Source: Shimazuella soli (GTDB lineage: Bacteria > Bacillota > Bacilli > Thermoactinomycetales > Thermoactinomycetaceae). From it: a stretch of DNA of 64,000 nucleotides. Where the stretch lies: contig NZ_JAKWBN010000006.1 of the NCBI RefSeq assembly GCF_022511585.1, positions 62,001 through 126,000 of the forward strand, read 5' to 3'. Of the stretch, positions 1 through 8,238 are shown in pieces (position 1 is the first letter of the stretch; each line of letters opens with the position of its first letter). The notes below the pieces were generated by a model, which had not been told where the DNA came from, made no database searches, and worked only from the letters and a program-made list of their open reading frames with translations. The position numbers were made by a program, and so were the translations under genes.

Positions 1-132
1 ATTCATATTTCTGTCATTGATTCTACTGCTGGTACATTACTTGGCGAGTTAGATATTGAACGTACTTCCAACTTGACAGAGGACGAAGTACTAGAGAAAC
101 AAAAACGTGTTGCCAAATTGGCAATAAGCTAA
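1..132 (+). CDS. C-terminal end of a probable Hsp70-like protein (partial)
   Basis: An open frame enters from the left edge and stops with TAA at 130-132, giving the last 43 residues of a protein. The piece contains GELDIERT and ends in a charged helix (KQKRVAKL). This resembles the start of the substrate-binding part of short DnaK-like proteins. The next gene, 26 bases downstream, begins with a J-like domain, which fits an Hsp70/J-protein pair. The family call is inference from this short tail and the neighbour; the ATPase domain lies outside the window. Confidence 0.4.
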   Translation: MHISVIDSTAGTLLGELDIERTSNLTEDEVLEKQKRVAKLAIS

Positions 133-158
133 CTGCCTAAAAAAAGGATATTTTCAAC

Positions 159-1466
159 ATGGAGAACTACTATCGTTTTTTAGAGCTCTCCCCAGATGCA
201 TCTTCGGAGGAGATTCAAAAACTCATCCATCATCAAGTCAGATTGTGGAGTGCTCGCACAAATGCTGCTCAGATCAATCGTCGACAAGAAGCAGAACAGA
301 TGTTAAGCAAATTAGAGACGATTGAAGCAATTCTACTTGATACTGAACAAAGAGAAATATATGATAGACAGCTTCAAAATCATCCTATTGGTTGGCCGGA
401 AAAAAAAATAAGCGAAGCACTTGATGAAGGGTTTCGGTTATTGAAGGCAAATCAACCGGAAGATGCGTTGTTTATTGCAATTAAAATGACAGAGCATATA
501 CAAGACAGGGCAGAAGCTTGGGTGTTGCTTGGACAAGCTAGATTTGCTGTAGGTGAAAAACAGGAAGCTATAACAAATATGATTCAAGCTTGTGAATTAG
601 CACCAAATAATGCGGAATACTCTTTTTTGTTAGGTCAGCTGTATCAATCTTGCAACCGATTATCACGAGCAGAAGAAGCATTTGAACATGCTATCTCATT
701 AGAACCTACTGAAATGAAGTATCAATACCAATTGGGGTCTCTCTATATACAACATGGTAACTTCAAACATGGTTTACAATTGCTTGAGAAAAGTGTGGAG
801 CAAGAGCCTAAAAATAATACATACAAAGAAGAATTAGTACGCGCATACTTAGACATTGCATTTAGCACTTGGAAAGAAGTGGGGGAAGGGCATGATCAGT
901 TAGAGCCTGGCTATTACCCAACCTCTCAAGCAGATGTAACGATGGCTTATATTTATGTAAAGCGTGCTTCTGCATTAGGTATCAAAGACAAAGATTTAAT
1001 TGCCCAAATCAAAAAATCTCGATCATTGATACGAAAGCGCGAAGGGAGACAATTTACGGGGAGTTGGTTGTTTGCGCTTGTGAGTGCTGCTGAATTAGTT
1101 CTTATTCAACAATACAATCCTAGCATAATAAACGTTTCATTGATCGGTCTCCTACCGCTCTTATACATTTTTGCTACTTTTACACCGCGCTATCGGATTT
1201 ATCAATGGGCAGTTATGGGTAAGAGCACACGAACAGATTTTGGTTATTTGCTAGAGGTTGTTCGTTTAAGGTTAAAAGGGTTTGGAATTATTATTATTCT
1301 ACCATTTGCCATCCTGCCTTTTATCTATATGGTCAATCCTAACTACTTTGTTACAGATAATCCAATTTTCAGGAATATAAATTTTTATTTCTATCTTGTA
1401 AACTATGTATTACCGATTGTATTAATCATTAACTTGTATCGTAACTATATTCGAAAGCCAACATGA
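159..1466 (+). CDS. Membrane protein with degenerate J domain and TPR repeats
   Basis: The 435-residue protein has three parts. Residues 1-75 look like a J domain (NYYRFLELSPDAS at the start, REIYDRQL at the end). The HPD tripeptide needed to stimulate Hsp70 is not seen: the loop reads ARTNAAQ. Residues about 85-235 form tetratricopeptide repeats (AWVLLGQARF, YSFLLGQLYQ, YQYQLGSLYI). The C-terminal third has four hydrophobic segments (about 303-322, 325-345, 372-392, 405-428). It probably sits in the membrane with the J/TPR part in the cytoplasm. An AAGGA lies 12 bases before the ATG. It follows a probable Hsp70 tail, so the two may work together, but the missing HPD argues for a docking role rather than a classical co-chaperone. 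The function is not established. Confidence 0.8.
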   Translation: MENYYRFLELSPDASSEEIQKLIHHQVRLWSARTNAAQINRRQEAEQMLSKLETIEAILLDTEQREIYDRQLQNHPIGWPEKKISEALDEGFRLLKANQPEDALFIAIKMTEHIQDRAEAWVLLGQARFAVGEKQEAITNMIQACELAPNNAEYSFLLGQLYQSCNRLSRAEEAFEHAISLEPTEMKYQYQLGSLYIQHGNFKHGLQLLEKSVEQEPKNNTYKEELVRAYLDIAFSTWKEVGEGHDQLEPGYYPTSQADVTMAYIYVKRASALGIKDKDLIAQIKKSRSLIRKREGRQFTGSWLFALVSAAELVLIQQYNPSIINVSLIGLLPLLYIFATFTPRYRIYQWAVMGKSTRTDFGYLLEVVRLRLKGFGIIIILPFAILPFIYMVNPNYFVTDNPIFRNINFYFYLVNYVLPIVLIINLYRNYIRKPT

Positions 1467-1494
1467 GCTAGAGGGAAAACCTCTAGCTTTTTTT
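1466..1494 (+). terminator. Rho-independent terminator after the J/TPR gene
   Basis: A 9-bp stem AGCTAGAGG / CCTCTAGCT with an AT-rich loop is followed by a run of seven T. It begins at the stop codon of the preceding gene. Confidence 0.9.
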
Positions 1495-1634
1495 GATTTG
1501 GAAATTTTCAAATGGAAATGGCGAGGTGAAAATAGTTTAATGGATTTCTGAGGCTAAATTTAACTATTACGGGGAATCGGAATGGGGCTCTCACCATATA
1601 GAAACAGGAGAATGAAACTGTCTGCATATATTAA

Positions 1635-1793
1635 AATTGGGTTCAAGAAGGTGAGTATGTTATTCTTATTGATGTGGGAGCTGAGTGGCTTAAAACTGCT
1701 TACGGTCATGGTCAGCCCAAAAAAATGATATCTGGTAATTTTCGCAATCCTTCTTTCACAAACATTATTGCAAAATTAGTACCAGAAATTTAG
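1635..1793 (+). pseudogene. Gene remnant of unknown family
   Basis: Between two real genes, 1495-1805 holds no complete gene. From 1635 an open frame without a start codon runs to TAG at 1791-1793 and encodes about 52 residues of protein-like composition (EGEYVILIDVGAEW, then NPSFTNIIAKLVPEI). A stop at 1632-1634 closes it upstream. It reads as the 3' end of a decayed gene. I do not recognise the family; chance openness of the frame is the alternative. Confidence 0.3.
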
Positions 1794-1805
1794 GGAGTTT
1801 TACGC

Positions 1806-2189
1806 ATGAACCAAGCTCGTATTTTGCAAGCAGTAGGAATTACATTTGTCAGTTTGTTACTAGGCAGTTTGGTAGTAGGTTTGGTTATGTCCTATAAAGG
1901 ATTATCACCACTACATCTTACAAATGAACAAATCATCGCGTATTTTTTGCCGATCCAAGTGTTTGGTCAATTTGTGATGGGATTTTGGTTAGGACGAAAA
2001 GTAGGAGGACGTGCAAGTCATCTGTTTTCTCATGTTTATTTAGCAAATATCGTATTGTTTATACTGCTTGTACTGTTCGGTTTCTTAGTCGGCCAAAATG
2101 CTTTTTGGTTTACTGCATTTGCACCTCTGGTAGCCTTGATTCTCTGTATTCCATCATTTCCTTTGGCGCTATTGGTGCGTCGTAAATAA
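1806..2189 (+). CDS. Small four-helix membrane protein, unknown function
   Basis: The 127-residue product is almost entirely hydrophobic with four predicted membrane segments (about 8-29, 45-63, 72-94, 98-121) and a short basic C terminus (RRK). A GGGAG ribosome site sits at 1793-1797. The gene at 2342-2622 is a broken relative: both share an RILQA start, an LF-HV-LAN stretch and a VRRK/VRKK end. No domain is recognised. The terminator follows at once, so it is a single-gene unit. Confidence 0.75.
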   Translation: MNQARILQAVGITFVSLLLGSLVVGLVMSYKGLSPLHLTNEQIIAYFLPIQVFGQFVMGFWLGRKVGGRASHLFSHVYLANIVLFILLVLFGFLVGQNAFWFTAFAPLVALILCIPSFPLALLVRRK

Positions 2190-2204
2190 AGGATTTTTTA
2201 TACT

Positions 2205-2255
2205 GTAAAAAGGAAGTGCGGCCATTATTTCTGGTAATACTTCCTTTTTTCTTAA
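2205..2255 (+). terminator. Rho-independent terminator
   Basis: An AAAAAGGAAGT arm pairs with ACTTCCTTTTTT across a loop of about 21 bases; the right arm doubles as the T run. It lies just past the small membrane protein gene. Confidence 0.75.
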
Positions 2256-2341
2256 ATTGTATAGATATCTTTTTTATTTAAATTCTTTTGGTATGCTGAA
2301 ATGGAATATTATTTTATTATTTTCTAAATGGAGAAGAGGCG

Positions 2342-2622
2342 ATGAAATTAAATCGGTTGCGTATTTTGCAAGCTAGTGGTTTAGGATTAATCATTATGTT
2401 CTCATTGGAGTATCTAGCTGGATTGGAAAATATGTGGATACACAGTTGTTTCTTCATGTTTTTCTTGCGAATATGCTGATCGTCATTGTAAATTTTGCAG
2501 TTAACTATATCGCCTATGGTGTTTTTCAAAATAGTCTAGGTGCTGCCATTATTGTTACTGTTCTTTTGGCTTGGCCTACTGCGATAATGGTAAGGAAGAA
2601 GCGGCTAAGTAGATTTAGATAA
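2342..2622 (+). pseudogene. Frameshifted, shortened paralogue of the small membrane protein
   Basis: ATG at 2342 follows GAAGAGG and starts a frame (MKLNRLRILQASG) that hits TGA near 2475. The rest of the protein continues in another frame to 2622 (SSWIGKYVD, then LFLHVFLANM, ending in VRKKRL). Read with a one-step frame change the product is about 93 residues and aligns with both ends of the 127-residue neighbour; the region between its first two helices is missing. A GTG at 2434 could start a 62-residue fragment, but without a clear ribosome site. It is most likely a decayed duplicate; a sequencing error could mimic the frameshift but not the missing segment. Confidence 0.6.
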
Positions 2623-2623
2623 G

Positions 2624-2652
2624 GAAAAGGTCCCATCAGGACCTTTTTCAAG
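2624..2652. terminator. Bidirectional terminator between convergent genes
   Basis: AAAAGGTCC / GGACCTTTTT stem with a short CATCA loop and T runs on both strands. It separates the plus-strand pseudogene from the minus-strand transporter gene. Confidence 0.85.
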
Positions 2653-2653
2653 A

Positions 2654-3925
2654 TTACTTTTTACTTATATTCGAGATTGCCTCTTGCCGGCCCTTTTCTA
2701 GATTAAGTTTCCACAATAGTAAAATTCCGATGACAAAAAAGATGGCAAGTGAGAGAATACCAAATCGACTAGATCCTGTTAATTGTCCAGCCAAACCAAA
2801 GACAAATGGTCCAAAGATTGCGGAAAATTTGCCTGACAGACCATAAAAACCAAAAAATTCAGCATTTCGGTTCGCTGGGACCAGTTGGCTATAGATGGAA
2901 CGCGATAGAGCTTGACTGCCTCCCTGTACCACCCCGACTAGAACAGCGAGAACATAAAAGTGAAAAGAGGTGGTCATACCATAACCGAGAATGACAATGA
3001 ACAAATAGATAATAATCGTGGTGATCAAGGTGCGCTTGCTGCCAAACCATCCAGCAAATTTTCCAAATAATAATGTGAATGGCAGTCCAACAAATTGGGT
3101 TATGAGCAGAGCTAAAATGAGATCACTTGTACCGATTCCAATTTCTCTTCCATAAATAGTGGCCATTTTTATAATGGTGTTGATTCCATCGTTAAAAAAC
3201 CAAAAGGCAATTAAAAAACGCAGGAGTTCTGGGTATTTTGGCAGTTGCCCAATTGTTCGGATTACTTGTTGGGTACTATTTTTACACAATTGGAAGAAGC
3301 TTTCTGCTGATTTATTTTCTTTGTCTTTTACATGTTTGAATATGGGAAGGGAAAAGAAAAACCACCATACTCCAACAGAAGCAAAAGCAATCTGAGTTGC
3401 AGATACTGTAGTTAATCCAAACCAATCGGGTTTCTGAATAAAGACAAGTTGAAGTGCCAATAATACACCACCACCAATATATCCAAGGGCATATCCGCGA
3501 CTAGACACCATATCACGGTCTTTTTCCTCAGCTATTTCAGGGAGGAGAGCATCATAAAAAATATTACTGCAAGCAAATGCTAAAGATCCTATAATCACAA
3601 GTACTACAGCCCATCTCCATTCACCTTCATCAATAGTAGCCATAAGTAGAGATGAGCCGATTCCTAGGTAAGTGAAAGAGCGGAGAAATTGCTTTTTTCG
3701 CCCTGCTCGATCAGCGATGGAGCCGAGGATAGGTGATAAGAGAACGAGTAAGACTAGAGAGATGGATTCTGTGTATCCCCAGTAAGCAGTAGCAGTTGTT
3801 TTCGCTAAAGTTTTAGCAGCTACATCTGAAAAAAAGATAGGCATCACAGCTGCAATCATGGTAGTGGCAAAGGCAGAGTTAGCCCAGTCATACCAAATCC
3901 AAGCGCGTACAACTTTTTTGTCCAT
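2654..3925 (-). CDS. MFS transporter, UMF1 (Atg22-like) type
   Basis: The 423-residue protein has about 12 membrane segments. Its start, RAWIWYDWANSAFATT, is the signature opening of the UMF1 branch of the major facilitator superfamily. The cytoplasmic loop after helix 2 carries the MFS-type motif GSIADRAGRKKQ, and a second loop carries FGKFAGWFGSKR. Members are thought to export small metabolites, with amino acid efflux known for yeast Atg22; the substrate here cannot be read from sequence. The gene stands alone, convergent with the pseudogene to its left and divergent from the pseudokinase gene to its right. It is preceded by a GGGGG-type ribosome site. Confidence 0.88.
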   Translation of the reverse strand: MDKKVVRAWIWYDWANSAFATTMIAAVMPIFFSDVAAKTLAKTTATAYWGYTESISLVLLVLLSPILGSIADRAGRKKQFLRSFTYLGIGSSLLMATIDEGEWRWAVVLVIIGSLAFACSNIFYDALLPEIAEEKDRDMVSSRGYALGYIGGGVLLALQLVFIQKPDWFGLTTVSATQIAFASVGVWWFFFSLPIFKHVKDKENKSAESFFQLCKNSTQQVIRTIGQLPKYPELLRFLIAFWFFNDGINTIIKMATIYGREIGIGTSDLILALLITQFVGLPFTLLFGKFAGWFGSKRTLITTIIIYLFIVILGYGMTTSFHFYVLAVLVGVVQGGSQALSRSIYSQLVPANRNAEFFGFYGLSGKFSAIFGPFVFGLAGQLTGSSRFGILSLAIFFVIGILLLWKLNLEKGRQEAISNISKK

Positions 3926-4284
3926 TATATTCCCCCTAAAGTTCTAACGTAAAAGCTGTTTCCTAACTCAAATTTGAAGTGAATGAAAAATAGGATTGAT
4001 ATTATCACAAAAGATTCACTTACCACTATTATAAGAATTTTTCAGGTGGTTACGATATAGCAAGCAAAGAAAACTATAAATTATGTTGTTTAAACAGAAA
4101 ATAATAGTTAAAATGTTATATTTATACATTATTGTATGATTGATTTCGCATAACTGTCCTGCCATATATTTGTAAGAGTTGTGATAGCCTGATATATAAC
4201 GAAAATGACATTCATCCTTGGTGTTACTTCATGTTACAATAAGGGATATGAAAAAATGTCCGCTTGATAGAGTGAGGGGAAGTT
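3926..4284. other. Intergenic region with divergent promoters
   Basis: This 359-base AT-rich stretch lies between two divergent genes and has no credible ORF. A TACAAT at 4235-4240 is a plausible -10 box for the rightward gene, with only a poor -35 (TTCATC, 4211-4216). The strong site GAGGGGAAG precedes the ATG at 4285. Nothing else was identified. Confidence 0.4.
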
Positions 4285-6231
4285 ATGCAGATAAAACAAC
4301 AAGGAGAGCGAATAAAAAGAAGTTACCAAGTAATCAGTGCATTTCCATTTGTTGATGGTGTTCTGTATTATACAACTTACGATACGTTTGACCCTGAAGA
4401 GGTGCCCACACGTTTTATCCATGCAATACAATTGCAATCTGAACCAGACGAAGATACGATTGCTAAATTACCATTGAGAAATGAACGTATTTTTGTACCA
4501 CTGCAAGAAGTCTTTGTAGAAGATGGAGTGCTATATCAAGTATTTGAGAAAATGGAAGGCAACCTGTTAGGGATTTACCTTTATCAAAATGCTCCACTTG
4601 CATTAGGGGAAGTTTCTCAGATCACTAAGACAATCGCTGATCATTTAATGGAATGCGAGTCCCAAGGGGAATTTGCTCTTATTGATCCCCAAAACATGGT
4701 TATCGATGAAGATGGTACCATTCGTTTCTTGTATGGTGGACCTACCTCTGTATTACCTTCAGAAAAGGGAAATGCATATAGTGAAGCGGAGTTGGCAAAT
4801 CAACTTGGTGATTTGTTGTTTTTGATGTTGACAGGAGAAAATATAGAACAACACAAAAACAAGATGAGGCCTCTTCGGTCACTTCGACCTGATGTTCCGG
4901 TTGAATTAGAGTCTTGGATAATGAAGAGTGTTTCACCAGATCCAATGATGCGACCACCTTTACACGAATTGTGGAAGTGGGCTCATGAATTTGGTGGTAA
5001 GAAGCCCAAAGGGATCGATGCTTTAAAAGATGAGCAGAAAAAAGCCAGCAATTCACTTGTAGACAAGTTTTTTACCGGACGTTCAAAGCTAGCTTCTTTT
5101 GGTGTCAATAAACCGAAAAATGAAACGGAAAACGGTTTAAAACCAAAGAAAAAGTTACCAGGATGGCTGATGTGGGTTGCTATTGGGATTGTTGCTCTTT
5201 TGTTTTTGGCACGCTTGATTGCTACGCCAGGACCAGATGTTACCTCTCTAGTAGAAGGGAAAATTATACAGGAAGTCGAACAAAATCCAGACAGAGCAGT
5301 TAGTCTATATAATCAATCCGTAAAGGCATATGAGAAAGGCGATATTGATAAAGCATTGACATTTGCAAAGCAAGCTTTAGCAATGGATACAGAGAGCAAA
5401 CAATATTATGTGCATCTCGCTAATCTCTATGGCTTAAAGAAAGATTATAAGTCAGGTGTCATTGTTATGAATTCAGCAACTGCATATTTTACTGATGATG
5501 CGAAGTTGTTTGATCAGCTTGCTGTTTTTAATTATTATGTACGTGATTATCAAAGTGCACAAACGGCAATTGACAAAGCTTTAGAGTTAGACGATAAAAC
5601 TGCTAGTATTTACTACCATCGGGGGAAAATCTACAATATCTTAAAAGATAGTAACACAGCCGTAGAGAGTATGAAAAAAGCAGTTGCATTAGCTCCAAAA
5701 AATGCAGTGTATTTTCATGAATTTGCTATTATTCAATTACAAGCTAATAATATAGAAGCTGCAGTAGAAAATGAGAAAAAAGCGGTTAAGTTGAGTGATA
5801 AGAGTATAGAGTATCATATCTCTCTTGGACTTTTATATTTAAAACAACGGGATGAATTACTTCGAAATCAAAGTCTGAGAACCGAAGTTAAGCAAAAGCA
5901 GCTTAAGGATTTACTCAATCTAGCTTGGGATGCATTTTATGAAGTAAATAACATCGATCCAAATAATGCAGAAGGTTATTATTACAAGGCACGGACTTAT
6001 TACATTAATGGAAAAAGTAACCCTAAGAGCTATGGTTCTGCGATTACAGCTTCTCTAAAAGCAGTGGATCGTGATCCTAAAAATGGGAAATATTCTTACC
6101 AGCTAGGGGTCTGCTATATGGCAGTGAAGAACAAACCTGCAGCGGTTGCAGCTTTTCAACAAGCTCTTCAATTAGAACCAAGTAACCGCCTCTACCAAAA
6201 TGGACTATCAAGTGCTCAGGCAATGAAATAG
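4285..6231 (+). CDS. Pseudokinase-TM-TPR protein
   Basis: The 648-residue protein starts with a region shaped like a Ser/Thr protein kinase C lobe (about 1-240). The catalytic loop reads ALIDPQNMVID where kinases have HRD..PxN, and the DFG position reads LYGG, so the catalytic Asp and the Mg-binding Asp are both missing. No glycine-rich loop is obvious. It is therefore probably an inactive docking module. A basic linker leads to one membrane helix (about 292-313). The outer C-terminal half (about 335-648) is TPR repeats such as YYHRGKIYNILKD and YSYQLGVCYMA. EssB/YukC of type VII secretion combines a pseudokinase with one TM, but it lacks this TPR array, so I do not assign that function. The small secreted protein gene follows 21 bases on. 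Confidence 0.82.
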   Translation: MQIKQQGERIKRSYQVISAFPFVDGVLYYTTYDTFDPEEVPTRFIHAIQLQSEPDEDTIAKLPLRNERIFVPLQEVFVEDGVLYQVFEKMEGNLLGIYLYQNAPLALGEVSQITKTIADHLMECESQGEFALIDPQNMVIDEDGTIRFLYGGPTSVLPSEKGNAYSEAELANQLGDLLFLMLTGENIEQHKNKMRPLRSLRPDVPVELESWIMKSVSPDPMMRPPLHELWKWAHEFGGKKPKGIDALKDEQKKASNSLVDKFFTGRSKLASFGVNKPKNETENGLKPKKKLPGWLMWVAIGIVALLFLARLIATPGPDVTSLVEGKIIQEVEQNPDRAVSLYNQSVKAYEKGDIDKALTFAKQALAMDTESKQYYVHLANLYGLKKDYKSGVIVMNSATAYFTDDAKLFDQLAVFNYYVRDYQSAQTAIDKALELDDKTASIYYHRGKIYNILKDSNTAVESMKKAVALAPKNAVYFHEFAIIQLQANNIEAAVENEKKAVKLSDKSIEYHISLGLLYLKQRDELLRNQSLRTEVKQKQLKDLLNLAWDAFYEVNNIDPNNAEGYYYKARTYYINGKSNPKSYGSAITASLKAVDRDPKNGKYSYQLGVCYMAVKNKPAAVAAFQQALQLEPSNRLYQNGLSSAQAMK

Positions 6232-6252
6232 TTTGCCAGAAAGGAAGGTAAA

Positions 6253-6453
6253 GTGCGTCTGAAGCTATTATGCTTAGCTCTTTGTTCTTTATTTCTATTT
6301 TCACACCCTGTGGTGTATGCTGCTACAACTATTGTAAAGGTTAAAACTCCTTTTTTAGAAATGCAGCCTGATTCCATAGATTTATCCCTGATGGAACCTA
6401 AGGTTGGACCAGGAGGAGAAGGAGAAATAACGATCAATATAATAGATAAGTAA
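6253..6453 (+). CDS. Small secreted protein of unknown function
   Basis: A GTG start at 6253 after AAAGGAAGG gives 66 residues. The first 23 form a clear signal peptide (MRLK, a hydrophobic core rich in L/C/F, then VYA-A as cleavage site). The mature part is about 43 residues, acidic and rich in beta-type residues, with a GPGGEGE stretch. It lies 21 bases after the pseudokinase-TPR gene and 13 bases before pyrB, so the three are likely co-transcribed. Its export alongside a protein with an external TPR domain suggests the two could meet outside the membrane; that is inference. Confidence 0.7.
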   Translation: MRLKLLCLALCSLFLFSHPVVYAATTIVKVKTPFLEMQPDSIDLSLMEPKVGPGGEGEITINIIDK

Positions 6454-6466
6454 AAGGTGGATCTCC

Positions 6467-7375
6467 ATGCGACATGTAATTTCTAGTACACAATTTACCA
6501 AAGAAGATCTAACATCTCTGTTTGTTCTTACATCTGATATCAAAAAAGATCCCAGTCGCTATTATGATTCACTGCGTGGTAAAGTAGTGGCTACCTTATT
6601 TTATGAACCGAGTACCCGTACTCGGCTTTCTTTTGAATCTGCGATTCAGCGACTAGGGGCAAGTTTAATCAGTACCGAAAATGCGAGGGAAGTTTCCTCC
6701 TCTGTAAAAGGAGAAAGTCTTCAAGATACCGTTCGGATTGTGGAAGGATATGCAGAGGCAATAGTCATGCGTCACTATGAAAATGATGCAGCAGCAGAAG
6801 CGAGCAGAGTAGCTTCTGTCCCCATTATTAATGCAGGAGGGGGATCAGGTGAACATCCGACCCAATCATTACTTGATGGTTACACCATATTTGAACAGCG
6901 ATCATCGCTAGATCATTTATCTGTTGCGGTGATTGGTGATTTGAGATACGGCCGTACCGTTCATTCTTTGGTAAAAATGCTATCTTTGTTTGAGGATTTA
7001 ACGATTTATGGTGTTGGTTTACCAGGCTTAGAACTAAGTGATGATTATATTCAATACATAGAGGATAATGGAGGGCATTTTATCGCATGCTCTTCTCTAA
7101 GTGATGTACCAAGTGATGTAGATGTACTTTATCAAACGAGAACGCAAAGAGAGAGAATGTCAGCTAGTCAGGGAAGTGTGCAGGAAATAATCATTGATAG
7201 ACATGTGTTGAATCGCTTTGGTTCTCATACGATGGTGCTTCACCCGCTTCCTCGAAACCAAGAAATCGCCTCTGATGTTGATGGGGACCCTCGTGCCCTG
7301 TATTTCCAGCAGGCAAAAAATGGTATGTGGATTCGAATGGCTTTGCTATACTCATTATTGACAGAAAACCGCTAA
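6467..7375 (+). CDS. pyrB: Aspartate carbamoyltransferase catalytic chain
   Basis: The 302-residue protein matches ATCase, which joins carbamoyl phosphate and aspartate in the second step of pyrimidine synthesis. Visible signatures are the carbamoyl-phosphate motif STRTR (49-53), the loop lysine in SVKGES (about 81), HPTQ (130-133) and HPLPR near the C terminus. Length is normal for the family (about 300-310). The gene is odd in position: it follows a pseudokinase-TPR gene and a secreted peptide and is closed by its own terminator, with no other pyr gene in the window. The loop before HPTQ reads NAGGGSGE, where Bacillus PyrB has the NAGDG form. It could be the only ATCase of the cell or a second, specialised copy. 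AAGGTGGATCTCC precedes the ATG. Confidence 0.92.
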   Translation: MRHVISSTQFTKEDLTSLFVLTSDIKKDPSRYYDSLRGKVVATLFYEPSTRTRLSFESAIQRLGASLISTENAREVSSSVKGESLQDTVRIVEGYAEAIVMRHYENDAAAEASRVASVPIINAGGGSGEHPTQSLLDGYTIFEQRSSLDHLSVAVIGDLRYGRTVHSLVKMLSLFEDLTIYGVGLPGLELSDDYIQYIEDNGGHFIACSSLSDVPSDVDVLYQTRTQRERMSASQGSVQEIIIDRHVLNRFGSHTMVLHPLPRNQEIASDVDGDPRALYFQQAKNGMWIRMALLYSLLTENR

Positions 7376-7397
7376 CGAAAAAGAGTTAGCGGTTTTT
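7368..7397. terminator. Bidirectional terminator
   Basis: CCGCTAAC / GTTAGCGG stem with a GAAAAAGA loop and T runs in both orientations, between pyrB and the convergent lipoprotein gene. Confidence 0.9.
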
Positions 7398-7398
7398 A

Positions 7399-8112
7399 CT
7401 ATTTCACGATTAACAATTGCTCCGTATGGTCATGTATTTTCCCTTTTTCTACATGTAACTTGATATGATAGGTTCCAGGTGTTTTAAAGTGATACGTACT
7501 ATAGTATTCACCAGGTTTTGTTTCGGCGACATCCGTAAAGTCGTGGTTGCTTTCGCCTTCTTTCCAGATTTCAAACTCTACATTTGCACCTGTTAAAGCT
7601 TGATTGTTTTGGGCGATATGCCCGAAAAGTTTGGTGCTCTGTCCGCTCTTGGCGTTAGATGGGAGCTGAATATGCATCATTAATCCGTTATCTCCACTAT
7701 GATGGCTTTGTTCTTTATTTGATGTTTCACCAATAGTAAAAGTCTTGGAAAGCATTTGATGAACTTGTGGGGTAGTGGCATGGACAATGACATTATAAGT
7801 GCCTGCGATAGGATAAGTATTCGTGATGGTGTAGGTTCCTTCAGCCGTTTGTTTCGTCTTTAGCATGGAGTGACTTTTTGCTTCTTTGTTCCAAATCTCA
7901 AATTCTACATTCGCATCATTCACTGGCTTATTGTTTCCAGTTACCTTTGCAGACAGTGTAACAGGCTGGTTTGGGATTGGTTTTGTTGGCTGTACTTCAA
8001 ACTGAAGCGAGATCGAGGTAGGTGCACTTGGACGTGTGGAAGTGGTGGATGGTGAAGTACATCCACTGACCAATAACAATCCCAATGACAGCATCCATCC
8101 TATTTTCTTCAA
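7399..8112 (-). CDS. Lipoprotein with two YtkA-like domains
   Basis: The 237-residue protein has a lipoprotein signal (MKKIG, hydrophobic core, lipobox LVSGC with Cys18). After a Ser/Thr-rich linker come two similar beta domains, about 40-125 and 145-235. Each contains ANVEFEIW and ends with GTY-[NH]-[VI]. This is the pattern of YtkA-like domains, which relate to FixH and auxiliary copper/oxidase factors. A His-rich linker (EQSHHSGD) joins them. The protein would be anchored on the outer face of the membrane. The gene lies 126 bases downstream of the response regulator on the same strand and could belong to the same unit or regulon. The actual ligand is unknown. Confidence 0.8.
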   Translation of the reverse strand: MKKIGWMLSLGLLLVSGCTSPSTTSTRPSAPTSISLQFEVQPTKPIPNQPVTLSAKVTGNNKPVNDANVEFEIWNKEAKSHSMLKTKQTAEGTYTITNTYPIAGTYNVIVHATTPQVHQMLSKTFTIGETSNKEQSHHSGDNGLMMHIQLPSNAKSGQSTKLFGHIAQNNQALTGANVEFEIWKEGESNHDFTDVAETKPGEYYSTYHFKTPGTYHIKLHVEKGKIHDHTEQLLIVK

Positions 8113-8238
8113 CGTTAGAACCCCTTTGTTTCTTTTTGTAATGTTAGTATAAACGTTCTGATTCCAATTTTTACATTAAGCGTCCTTATGATTGTAAAAA
8201 AATAGAACAACAAAAGACATCCCTCATAAGAGCTATTT

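Noticed and set aside
4742-5056. 104-codon antisense ORF inside the pseudokinase gene
   Set aside because: It is a shadow of the coding strand with no SD or known similarity.
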